Of a DNA stretch of 64,000 nucleotides, positions 54,177-61,970 are shown in pieces. The stretch is from Flammeovirga kamogawensis. Lineage in GTDB: Bacteria > Bacteroidota > Bacteroidia > Cytophagales > Flammeovirgaceae. Both the position numbers and the translations under genes were made by a program. The notes below the pieces were generated by a model. That model searched no databases. It worked only from the letters and a program-made list of their open reading frames with translations, and had not been told where the DNA came from. Position 1 is the stretch's first letter; the number at the start of each line of letters is the position of its first letter. The stretch is from assembly GCF_018736065.1 (NCBI RefSeq), contig NZ_CP076129.1:682001-746000 (forward strand), written 5' to 3'.

Positions 54177-55274
54177 TTACAAAGTTATCTTTTTCCCCTT
54201 CTTTGCACTTTTCTTTGCCTTTTCTAAAATCTCAACAACTATCATATTATTTTCTAGAGTTGATGGGCTATAGTTAGGTAATTTTATTTCTTTTCTGACA
54301 ACATGAGCAAACATAGAGAAAGGGTTATTAAAGGGATATGCTCTATCTTTCATATTGTAATTTGTTTGATCATAGTCGGAATAATTTTTAGAGATTTTCA
54401 TAGTTACCTCTTGAGGGTTGGGTGCATCTATAACTCCTTTCAATCCAAAAACTTCCATATCTTTTCTTCCAATTGGCCAATTCCAAGAACCTTGGATTAC
54501 ACCAACTTTACTTTTATACTCCACTAGAATAATGGACTCATCATCGACATTAGGGTTGTTTTCTGGTTGATATTGTGCTGTAATTGCTGTAATCGCTACT
54601 GGCTTTTCGCCATCAAATAACCAAGTGAGTAGGTTTGCTCCATAACAGCCAAAGTCAATAATTGCACCACCGCCATTCAACTTTTCATCTGTTAGCCATT
54701 CTAAAAACTCCTCTTCAACATGAATATTTTTTGGGCCTTTATGCCCATCGTTTATTACTACTTTTCTTACTTCACCAATCTTATCTTCATGAATTAACTC
54801 ATACGCTTTTTCATTAGAAGGGTACCATGTAGTCTCATAGTTTGTAAGTACATCAATATCATATTTTATGGCCAAGTCATGGATCTTTTTAGCATGCTCC
54901 ATATTTACCGCCAAAGGCTTTTCTACCATTACATCAATACCTAATGGAGCACAGGCTTCTACAATTGATAAATGATCATAAATATTACCAAACCCTAGTA
55001 CTGCCTCCGGTTGTATTTCAGCTAGCATCTGATGAATAGTAGTATAAATTATATCTTTTGAATAGCCGTATTTTTCAGCGTATTTATGTGCTAAAGCCAC
55101 ATTCGACTCTACAACAGCTACAATTTCAATATCCTTATTTTCCTTGTCTCTAAATAAACCGTGAACATGTCCGTGGGTAAGACCAATAACGCCAATTTTA
55201 ACAGGTTTATCTACTGCGAAAGTTGTAAGAGAAAATAGTAAAACGAGACTAAAAAGTAATGTGATTTTTTTCAT
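54177..55274 (-). CDS. Exported Gfo/Idh/MocA family oxidoreductase
   Basis: A 365-residue member of the Gfo/Idh/MocA family with a Sec signal peptide (MKKITLLFSLVLLFSLTTFA). The nucleotide-binding segment KIGVIGLTHGHVHG stands where GxGxxG is usual, and the EKPLAV motif is intact. The C-terminal alpha/beta domain has GGGAIIDFGCYGANLLTWLF. Such exported relatives carry tightly bound NAD(P) and act on sugars, some as NAD-dependent glycosidases (GH109 type). It is probably periplasmic and may process desulfated sugars. It lies 97 bp downstream of the sulfatase gene at 55372, likely in one transcript with two sulfatases. The substrate is unknown. Confidence 0.87.
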   Translation of the reverse strand: MKKITLLFSLVLLFSLTTFAVDKPVKIGVIGLTHGHVHGLFRDKENKDIEIVAVVESNVALAHKYAEKYGYSKDIIYTTIHQMLAEIQPEAVLGFGNIYDHLSIVEACAPLGIDVMVEKPLAVNMEHAKKIHDLAIKYDIDVLTNYETTWYPSNEKAYELIHEDKIGEVRKVVINDGHKGPKNIHVEEEFLEWLTDEKLNGGGAIIDFGCYGANLLTWLFDGEKPVAITAITAQYQPENNPNVDDESIILVEYKSKVGVIQGSWNWPIGRKDMEVFGLKGVIDAPNPQEVTMKISKNYSDYDQTNYNMKDRAYPFNNPFSMFAHVVRKEIKLPNYSPSTLENNMIVVEILEKAKKSAKKGKKITL

Positions 55275-55371
55275 AGTAATCAGTGAAAAATTATAATATG
55301 TGATTTAGTTTAATTGTTAAGGTTTGCGATTTATGTTAGTCGAAAAGAAGAGTAATCAAATTTAAAATTCA

Positions 55372-56763
55372 CTAGTGAATTGCGGCTTCTTTTTGATGAA
55401 ACTCTTTCTTCATTTGTCTTAATATTTTCTCATATTTTCTAGCAATTTCAGGTTCTTGAGCAGTAAGATCTACTTTCTCTCCTTTATCACTTTCAATATC
55501 ATAGAGCTTGATTTTATTGAGGTGTAAATGTGCTTTCCACTTTCCGTCTCTTACAGTATACCAATTCGGTTTATCACTAAAAAAAGCCATTTTTGTTCTA
55601 GGATGTGTATTGCCTAAAACTGCTTTACTCATATCCTCTCCATCAATTACTAAATCTTTGGGTGTTTCTGCTCCAACCATTGCAGATAACGTGGGTAGAA
55701 AATCTACGCCTGTAAGAATCGTTTCTGTATCTGTGATTCCTTTTTTGATATATTTGGGCCAAGAAATAATCCATGGAGCTCTAATTCCCCCTTCATACAT
55801 ACTCCCTTTTCTACCTTGAAACTCTCCTACAGAACCTACAGAATTAACCAATAAGGGTTTTGTAATAAATCTTTTTTGGAGCTTTTCAATATTGTTTAAG
55901 ATTGGACCCGGACCGTTATCACTTGAGAAAATAATGATGGTATTTTTATCCAATTTCATTTTCTTTAAAGCAGTCAATAGTCTTCCAATTTCATCATCTA
56001 AATTCGCCACATCAGCACAATATGCTTGCATAGACTTATTGATGTCTGTGTGTTTTGACATATACGTAAGAAAGTCCCTTTGCGCTTCCCCTTCAAAATC
56101 ATCAATATTTACCTTTAAGTCTTTAAACCTCTCCAAATACTGTGGAAGTGGGTTGATGTAAGAGTGTGTAGGATACAACCATAGATTGATAAAGAAAGGC
56201 TCTTTCTTATTTCTCTTTGCAAAATCGATGGCCAAATCAATATACTTTGTCGTTGTGTGTTCTCTGTAATGAGGTAATTTTTTGTCTTCACGCGTAAAAC
56301 CATCTCCTGTAGATTGAGTGGTAAAACTTTCATCTATTCCGTACGCAGAAGGAGGTGGTGCATTGGGAGATCGTTTACCGCCTCCAATATGCCATTTCCC
56401 AAAATGAGCCGTTTTATACCCCCCATTATGTAAAATTTTTGTGATCGAAGGTTTTTCTACATCAATGCAAAAAGTAGATAAAAATTCTCTTGCTGGATAA
56501 ATACCCGTCATTAAAGCCGCTCTAGATGGACTACACCAAGCTGCAGACATATATCCTTGCGTAAACACTTTGCCACTATTTGCTAACTTATCTAGATGTG
56601 GTGTTTTTGTATAAGGATGCCCATAAACTTCCATATCACCATAGCCCATATCATCTGCTAGAATGAAAATGATATTTGGTTGCTCTTGTGCAGAGACCTT
56701 TGTGATTAAACAAAGTAAAAGTACTAGGCAATTGATAATTTTTTTGAAGCGACTTTTCATCAT
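55372..56763 (-). CDS. Sulfatase (S1 family)
   Basis: A 463-residue exported sulfatase. The signal peptide begins at the first or second ATG (MMKSRFKKIINCLVLLL). Key motifs: PNIIFILADDMGYGD (metal ligands), CSPSRAALMTG with Cys77 as the formylglycine precursor, HFGKWHIGG, FSSDNGPGP and GGIRAPWIISWP. This arrangement is typical of exo-acting glycan sulfatases. It lies between the iduronate-sulfatase-like gene (95 bp upstream) and the oxidoreductase (97 bp downstream), all on one strand, so they probably form an operon. It has no lipobox and is predicted to be soluble and periplasmic. The sulfate position attacked cannot be inferred. Confidence 0.94.
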   Translation of the reverse strand: MMKSRFKKIINCLVLLLCLITKVSAQEQPNIIFILADDMGYGDMEVYGHPYTKTPHLDKLANSGKVFTQGYMSAAWCSPSRAALMTGIYPAREFLSTFCIDVEKPSITKILHNGGYKTAHFGKWHIGGGKRSPNAPPPSAYGIDESFTTQSTGDGFTREDKKLPHYREHTTTKYIDLAIDFAKRNKKEPFFINLWLYPTHSYINPLPQYLERFKDLKVNIDDFEGEAQRDFLTYMSKHTDINKSMQAYCADVANLDDEIGRLLTALKKMKLDKNTIIIFSSDNGPGPILNNIEKLQKRFITKPLLVNSVGSVGEFQGRKGSMYEGGIRAPWIISWPKYIKKGITDTETILTGVDFLPTLSAMVGAETPKDLVIDGEDMSKAVLGNTHPRTKMAFFSDKPNWYTVRDGKWKAHLHLNKIKLYDIESDKGEKVDLTAQEPEIARKYEKILRQMKKEFHQKEAAIH

Positions 56764-56858
56764 TCTATTTATTTATGAAATACCCATTTTATAAAAAACC
56801 TCCATCAAAACACATGAATTACCTTCAGACGTAAATGATGGAGGTACTCTAAAATGAA

Positions 56859-58349
56859 TTACTTGCCTTGTATTTCTAATGCTTCACATTCCTCTATTTT
56901 TTCCTTATAAATTGCTCTCATTTCTTTTAATACATCAGTATAAGAAGCATCATAAATAAGGTTCTTATATTCTTTAGGGTCTTTTTCATAATCATACAAC
57001 TCAGCCACCTTCTCATCATCGCCCCATTGTGTATATCTATAACGATTCGTTCTTACAGATTTACCTACTAACTGTCCTCTTTTGGCATAAGTTAACGCCA
57101 CTTTATCAAAATTCTTATCTTCTGGATTATCCAATAAAGTAGTAAGGCTTTCTCCTTTTACAGTCACCGGGGTTTCGATATCTACTAAATCAGTAACTGT
57201 TGGAAAAACATCTAAAAGCTCCACTGTTTTATTCACCTGCTCGCCATTGTGTTTATTTCCGGGAACTCTAATAATTAGAGGTGATTTAGCACTCTCTTCA
57301 TACAATGATACTTTTCCATACAAGAAATGATTTCCCATGTGATACCCATGATCACTAAAAAATACAATAATCGTATCTTCATACAGGTTCTTTTCTTTTA
57401 ATTTAGTGATCAATTGTCCTAATAAATCATCAATATATGTGATACAGGCATAATACCCTTGCATGTATCTTTTTCTAGCATCCATCTGGCTTAATCCAAA
57501 ATACACATCTTCAAAAGCCTCATATCTTTTCCAATTAGCAATTAAGGGTTTTTCATTCCAATCGTCAAAAGGTACTTTTTCTGGATGAATATCTTCCAAT
57601 GGATACATATCAAAAAATCGTTGTGGAGCAGTATATTGTACGTGTGGCTTATGAAAACCGTACGCTATAAAAAAGGGTTTATCACCGTATGCTTCTTCAT
57701 CCATCCATTCATTAAAAGTAGTCACATTAAGATCATCTTCTAAAGGCACCCCATCTTTTATTGGCAAAGGCAATGCGTGTCCCCCCTGACGGTCATCTTC
57801 AGCGTATTGAGCACTCAAAATTTTCCAAGCTTTTTTCTCTTCAGGTGTATCGATAGTACCGTATTCTGCTTCGAACTTATCTCTTAAATGAAGCACTAAA
57901 TCATTGTCCTCCATTTTTAATTTCCTTGTAGCATCCCATTCAAAATCCTCAGAATGTGGGTGATATACTTTACCTGTATTTGCTACCCAATAGTCGTTAT
58001 CTTTAAATACTTTACCAATACTTACAGCATCGGGTCTTGTATCTATTACATGTGGACCATTGGTTAAAATTTTTGTTTGCATTGGGTACATGCTTGTTAA
58101 AAACGAAGCCCTTGATGGACCACATACAGGATATTGACAAAAAGCTTGATTGAACAAGATTCCTTCATTTGCTAGTTTATCAATGTTAGGAGTAATCACT
58201 TCATTATATCCGAAAAGTGGGATATGCGTATTTAAATCATCTACTGTAATAAATAAAACATTAGGCTTTTTATTCTTTTTTGGTTTCTTTTCAGCATAGG
58301 CAATCATTGTTGAAAACAATGCCAATAGTAAAAATAATTTCTTCATCAT
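56859..58349 (-). CDS. Iduronate-2-sulfatase-like sulfatase (S1 family)
   Basis: A 496-residue exported sulfatase with a signal peptide (LFLLLALFSTMIAYA). PNVLFITVDDLNTHIPLFGY, CGPSRASFLTS (Cys76), NTGKVYHPH and FFSDHGYHMGNHFLYGK match the iduronate-2-sulfatase-like branch of S1. In marine Bacteroidota these act on many algal glycans, so uronic acid specificity should not be assumed. It is the first gene of the run sulfatase-sulfatase-oxidoreductase. Its upstream region (58404-58444) has TATTAAT and TCTTAAT words 11 bp apart, but no matching -7 box in gene sense. Confidence 0.94.
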   Translation of the reverse strand: MMKKLFLLLALFSTMIAYAEKKPKKNKKPNVLFITVDDLNTHIPLFGYNEVITPNIDKLANEGILFNQAFCQYPVCGPSRASFLTSMYPMQTKILTNGPHVIDTRPDAVSIGKVFKDNDYWVANTGKVYHPHSEDFEWDATRKLKMEDNDLVLHLRDKFEAEYGTIDTPEEKKAWKILSAQYAEDDRQGGHALPLPIKDGVPLEDDLNVTTFNEWMDEEAYGDKPFFIAYGFHKPHVQYTAPQRFFDMYPLEDIHPEKVPFDDWNEKPLIANWKRYEAFEDVYFGLSQMDARKRYMQGYYACITYIDDLLGQLITKLKEKNLYEDTIIVFFSDHGYHMGNHFLYGKVSLYEESAKSPLIIRVPGNKHNGEQVNKTVELLDVFPTVTDLVDIETPVTVKGESLTTLLDNPEDKNFDKVALTYAKRGQLVGKSVRTNRYRYTQWGDDEKVAELYDYEKDPKEYKNLIYDASYTDVLKEMRAIYKEKIEECEALEIQGK

Positions 58350-58523
58350 TGTATATAGTTTACTCTTTTCTATAATTTCGATAGTACAATTTTAACGCAC
58401 ACCTATTAATAGCAGTATTGCCTATGTATTAATGAATTCTTAATCGAATGAAATAATAGTGTTATACAGCCGTTTTTAGTAAAAAACCTTCATAAAATTT
58501 TCAATCTTATACTTTTTAATTTC

Positions 58524-58569
58524 CATTAAGAGCTCATTAAGTTTTTTTTATTCCCTCTGTTTAGATTTG
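58524..58569 (+). promoter_or_regulatory. Promoter of the plus-strand sulfatase: TAGATTTG with two CATTAAG repeats
   Basis: CATTAAG at 58524-58530 and again at 58535-58541 are spaced by exactly 11 bp. A perfect TAnnTTTG box, TAGATTTG (58562-58569), begins 27 bp after the start of the second copy and 38 bp after the first. This is the same register as at the SusC and other promoters. The predicted leader to ATG 58596 is about 20 nt. Confidence 0.72.
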
Positions 58570-58595
58570 AGAATACAATTTTTTAATTACTAGAA

Positions 58596-60212
58596 ATGAA
58601 ATCAATGAGACACCTATTAAGCCAACTCTTCCTACTGCTCTTACTTACTACAACTCTTTTTGGTCAGAAGAAAAGCAGCGACAAAACCAACTTACTATTT
58701 ATCATAACAGATCAACAACGTTTTGATGCAATTGGGAAAGCAGGTACTTTTAAATTTTTAAAAACACCTAATATTGATAAGTTAGCAGATGAAGGTGCTT
58801 ATTTTACTAACGCTTACACTCCATGTGCCGTTTGTGCCCCTGCAAGAACTTCTATCCTAACAGGACAAACTGTAGAGAACCATGGAGTAAGAAAAAATGA
58901 CTATGCATATAATGCTCCAGATGAAGGAAATTATTGTAATCTTCCTTCTTTTGATCAAGTGTTAATTGAAAATGGTTATTATGGTGAATATTTAGGAAAA
59001 TACCACTCTCCAATTCATTTAACAGAAGGATATTCTGAATTTGCTTATAAAAAGAATAAGCACAATGTATATACCTTAAAAAATAAGAAAACCTACCAAG
59101 ATAAAGTTGTCGCCTACCTAAACACACAAGGGAAAAAGGTAACAGATTATGATTTAAAAGATAAGTTTTTTAAAAACTATTATACTCCAGATCCTATTGA
59201 TATGCGATACAAAAAAGGAGATGATTATAGAAGAACTCATGTAGTATCGCATAAAGAAATGAAAATATCACAACCCGATGGACATGGTAAACTACATCTT
59301 CCAGACAATTTAAGTTTAACTAACTACCAAACAGAAACGTTAAGAAAAGCACTAAAGAGGGCTTCTAAACAAGAGAAACCTTTCAATTTAACGGTATCTT
59401 ATTTCTTCCCACATTCACCAATGCTTCCTACAGAACCTTGGTACAGTATGTACAATCCTGAAGATATGCCTATACCTGAAAGTATAAAAGATGATATGAA
59501 AACAAGTCCGTATAAAAACGGAAATAATAGAAAGTCAATGCCTGAGTATAGCGACCCCGAAAAAGTAAAATATATGATGTCTAATTACTTTGGTCTTATC
59601 TCTGAGATTGATCATTACTTAGGCAAAATTATAAGTGATTTAGAAAAATATGATATGGATGAAAACACTTTAATCATATTTACTAGTGACCATGGAGAGA
59701 TGTTGGGGGCACATGGAATGAGAGAAAAAAATGTGTTTTATGAAGAGTCTGCTCATATTCCATTAATAATGTGGTACCCAGGGAGAATACAACCAACAAA
59801 AGTTACTAGCCCTGTCTCATTAATTGATTTGTACCCTACTATAATGGATTATTTAGACGTAGAAGGAGGAACAAGAGATGGAGCATCTTTAAGAACTATT
59901 ATTGAAGGCAAAGAAGTTAGAAAATATACAGTTACTGAATGGGATTACAACGGTCCAAAACAGCCAAATTATATGGTAGTTTCTAATGACGGTTGGAAAT
60001 TTATTACTTCTTATTCAACTGATAGACCTGACTTGGATGTTCTGTATAATCTAAACGATGATCCTAATGAAGTTGTCAATTTAATACGAGATAACCCCAA
60101 TGCTAATCAATACAAAAATAAAGTAGAAGAACTAAAAGGCTATTTGATAGAATGGCTTGAGAAAAATAATTCATCAAGAGTTAATTTAATAAAGAATAGA
60201 ACGATTTTATAA
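58596..60212 (+). CDS. Sulfatase (S1), stand-alone paralogue of the fusion's sulfatase domain
   Basis: A 538-residue exported sulfatase with a signal peptide (MRHLLSQLFLLLLLTTTLFG, from ATG 58605 or 58596). It is highly similar throughout to residues ~25-540 of the fusion protein at 25941-29708, including TNLLFIITDQQRFDAIGKAG, the CAPAR motif (Cys80 from 58596), FFPHSPMLPTE and TSDHGEMLGAHGMREKNVF. The Ala in CxPxR is less common than Ser and is shared by both paralogues. It has no GH domain, Ig module or sorting tail, so it should stay periplasmic while the fusion is secreted. Both may desulfate the same linkage in different compartments. It is a single gene on the plus strand with its own period-11 promoter and terminator. 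Confidence 0.94.
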   Translation: MKSMRHLLSQLFLLLLLTTTLFGQKKSSDKTNLLFIITDQQRFDAIGKAGTFKFLKTPNIDKLADEGAYFTNAYTPCAVCAPARTSILTGQTVENHGVRKNDYAYNAPDEGNYCNLPSFDQVLIENGYYGEYLGKYHSPIHLTEGYSEFAYKKNKHNVYTLKNKKTYQDKVVAYLNTQGKKVTDYDLKDKFFKNYYTPDPIDMRYKKGDDYRRTHVVSHKEMKISQPDGHGKLHLPDNLSLTNYQTETLRKALKRASKQEKPFNLTVSYFFPHSPMLPTEPWYSMYNPEDMPIPESIKDDMKTSPYKNGNNRKSMPEYSDPEKVKYMMSNYFGLISEIDHYLGKIISDLEKYDMDENTLIIFTSDHGEMLGAHGMREKNVFYEESAHIPLIMWYPGRIQPTKVTSPVSLIDLYPTIMDYLDVEGGTRDGASLRTIIEGKEVRKYTVTEWDYNGPKQPNYMVVSNDGWKFITSYSTDRPDLDVLYNLNDDPNEVVNLIRDNPNANQYKNKVEELKGYLIEWLEKNNSSRVNLIKNRTIL

Positions 60213-60239
60213 TTCACCAATTTGATTATCTATATGAAT

Positions 60240-60279
60240 AAGAGGCTTTTTCACAACAAACCGTGAATTAGTCTCTTTT
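60240..60279 (+). terminator. Probable terminator of the plus-strand sulfatase gene
   Basis: Arms AAGAGGCTTTTTCAC (60240-60254) and GTGAATTAGTCTCTT (60263-60277) pair with one wobble and a two-base internal mismatch, running into TTTTC. It lies 28 nt after the stop codon. Confidence 0.65.
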
Positions 60280-60300
60280 CATTTTATTATAAGATACGCC

Positions 60301-60336
60301 AAAAAAAAGACACCTCTATATATAGTAGAAGTGTCT
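60301..60336 (-). terminator. Intrinsic terminator of the minus-strand sulfatase gene
   Basis: On the minus strand AGACACTTCTA (60336-60326) pairs with TAGAGGTGTCT (60318-60308), with one wobble, and is followed by a run of nine T. It begins about 27 nt after the stop codon at 60364. Confidence 0.85.
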
Positions 60337-60363
60337 CTCATAAAGATCTATAAAATTGCTTTT

Positions 60364-61776
60364 TTATTCTGCAACCCACCATTTATCTCCACTTAATGTA
60401 GGGAAAACTCTATCTTTTAATTGAGCATTCCAATGGTTCCATTCTTTTGTTAAATCAGCTACTACTTTTTTATGTTCTGATTTAATATTTATAGTTTCAG
60501 CACCATCTTTAGATAAATCAAATAATTCACTAGGAGTAGTATCTTGATTGCTATTGGCTACTAATTTATAATTTCCATAACGGACCGCCATTGCATTCTT
60601 CTCCCACTTTCTCCAGAATAAATAATCATGCGGTGCTCCTTTGTTTTTACCCGTTAAATAAGGAATTAAATTCACACCATCTAAAGGTCTTTCCTTACTA
60701 ATTTTCACATCTGTCTGAGCTACAATTGTTGCCATAATATCTAAAGAAGAAACTGCGTTCTCATACGTTTGTCCTTCTGGAATTACACCTTTCCAACGCA
60801 TTGCAAACGGCACCCTCACACCACCTTCAAATAGATCGCCTTTTTTACCTCTTAAAGGTCCGTTATCAGATGCATTATTATGTGCTCCTCCATTGTCTGA
60901 AAGAAACACAATAATTGTATTTTCATCTACTCCTTTGTCCTTTAAAGTTTGTAAAACTCTACCCACACCATCGTCTACAGCACTTACCATAGCTGCATAT
61001 GTTTTTCTTTTTTTATTGGTGATATTAGGAAAACGAGATAAGTATTTTTCTGTAGCTTGTAATGGTGTATGCGGTGCATTATAGGCCAAATAGACCATAA
61101 AATTTTCTCCAGCATCTGCTTGCTTTTTGATATATTTTACTGCAGAGTTCGTCAATTCATCCGTAAGGTAATCTGTTGTTTCAACGTTCTCTCTGTTCTC
61201 TATAATTTTAGTTCTGTACCAACCCCATTTAGAAGTTACTTCTGATAAACCATTTAACGTTAAATTTTCTGGAAAGTAATTATGACCACCAGAAAGAAAA
61301 CCATAAAAATAATCGAAACCTCTTACTAAAGGATGAAAAACGGGATTAGTACCCATGTGCCATTTACCAATAATTGCACTTTTATAGTCCGCTTTATTTA
61401 AAACCTGAGCGATTGTTTCTTCCTCTACAGGCAAACCAGAAATTGCATTATTTGGATCAATAGAAGGGTTTGTTGTATATCCAAATCTATCTTGATAACG
61501 CCCAGTTAAAAACCCTGCCCTACTAGGTCCGCATACAGGAAAACTAACATATCCTTCATTAAACTTTACACCTTGGTCTGCAATTACATCTATATTAGGT
61601 GTTGGAATATCTTTACAGCCATTAAAACCAACATCTGCCCATCCCATATCATCTGTCATGATTACAATTAAATTGGGCGATTTATTCTTCTTCTTAATTG
61701 GCTGATCAATCGCTATTCCGGCTACAGTTATCAAACCAAGTACCAACAATAATAAAAAATATGAAATCTTTTTCAT
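60364..61776 (-). CDS. Sulfatase (S1 family, arylsulfatase-type)
   Basis: A 470-residue exported sulfatase with an N-terminal hydrophobic signal (MKKISYFLLLLVLGLITVAG). Motifs: LIVIMTDDMGWADVGFNG, CGPSRAGFLTGRY with Cys82, IIGKWHMG, FLSDNGGAHNNASDNGPLRG and GGVRVPFAMRW, all characteristic of active S1 enzymes. It ends with ELFDLSKDGAETIN and a Trp-rich tail. It is transcribed alone, between the MBG-repeat gene upstream (same strand, own terminator) and a strong terminator downstream. No period-11 array is evident in its 200-bp upstream region, so it may be controlled differently from the other locus genes. Confidence 0.94.
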   Translation of the reverse strand: MKKISYFLLLLVLGLITVAGIAIDQPIKKKNKSPNLIVIMTDDMGWADVGFNGCKDIPTPNIDVIADQGVKFNEGYVSFPVCGPSRAGFLTGRYQDRFGYTTNPSIDPNNAISGLPVEEETIAQVLNKADYKSAIIGKWHMGTNPVFHPLVRGFDYFYGFLSGGHNYFPENLTLNGLSEVTSKWGWYRTKIIENRENVETTDYLTDELTNSAVKYIKKQADAGENFMVYLAYNAPHTPLQATEKYLSRFPNITNKKRKTYAAMVSAVDDGVGRVLQTLKDKGVDENTIIVFLSDNGGAHNNASDNGPLRGKKGDLFEGGVRVPFAMRWKGVIPEGQTYENAVSSLDIMATIVAQTDVKISKERPLDGVNLIPYLTGKNKGAPHDYLFWRKWEKNAMAVRYGNYKLVANSNQDTTPSELFDLSKDGAETINIKSEHKKVVADLTKEWNHWNAQLKDRVFPTLSGDKWWVAE

Positions 61777-61916
61777 TAAAAAATTATTTAGTTTATCATT
61801 TCAAGTCACACTTTAATTTACTGAATAAATACTATTTTGATGGCCTCCATTCATCTATTCAATTCACAAAGGTGATATGGAGTTTACATTGATCAAATTT
61901 ATGTTACTCTATAAAT

Positions 61917-61951
61917 TAAAAAGAAGGTTCCTCAGTTATTGAGAAACCTTC
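61917..61951 (-). terminator. Intrinsic terminator of the MBG-repeat gene
   Basis: On the minus strand GAAGGTTTCTCA (61951-61940) pairs with TGAGGAACCTTC (61934-61923) through one U-G pair, followed by TTTTT. It starts about 20 nt after the stop codon at 61971. Confidence 0.85.
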
Positions 61952-61970
61952 AGTAGTATTTATATTTTTA

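Noticed and set aside
55508-56161. Plus-strand frames of 89-103 codons opposite the sulfatase gene
   Set aside because: They are antisense to conserved sulfatase motifs, with no start context or family match.
58404-58444. TATTAAT/TCTTAAT words upstream of the iduronate-sulfatase-like gene
   Set aside because: Two words are 11 bp apart, but no TAnnTTTG box stands in register toward that gene; too weak to call an operator in such AT-rich DNA.
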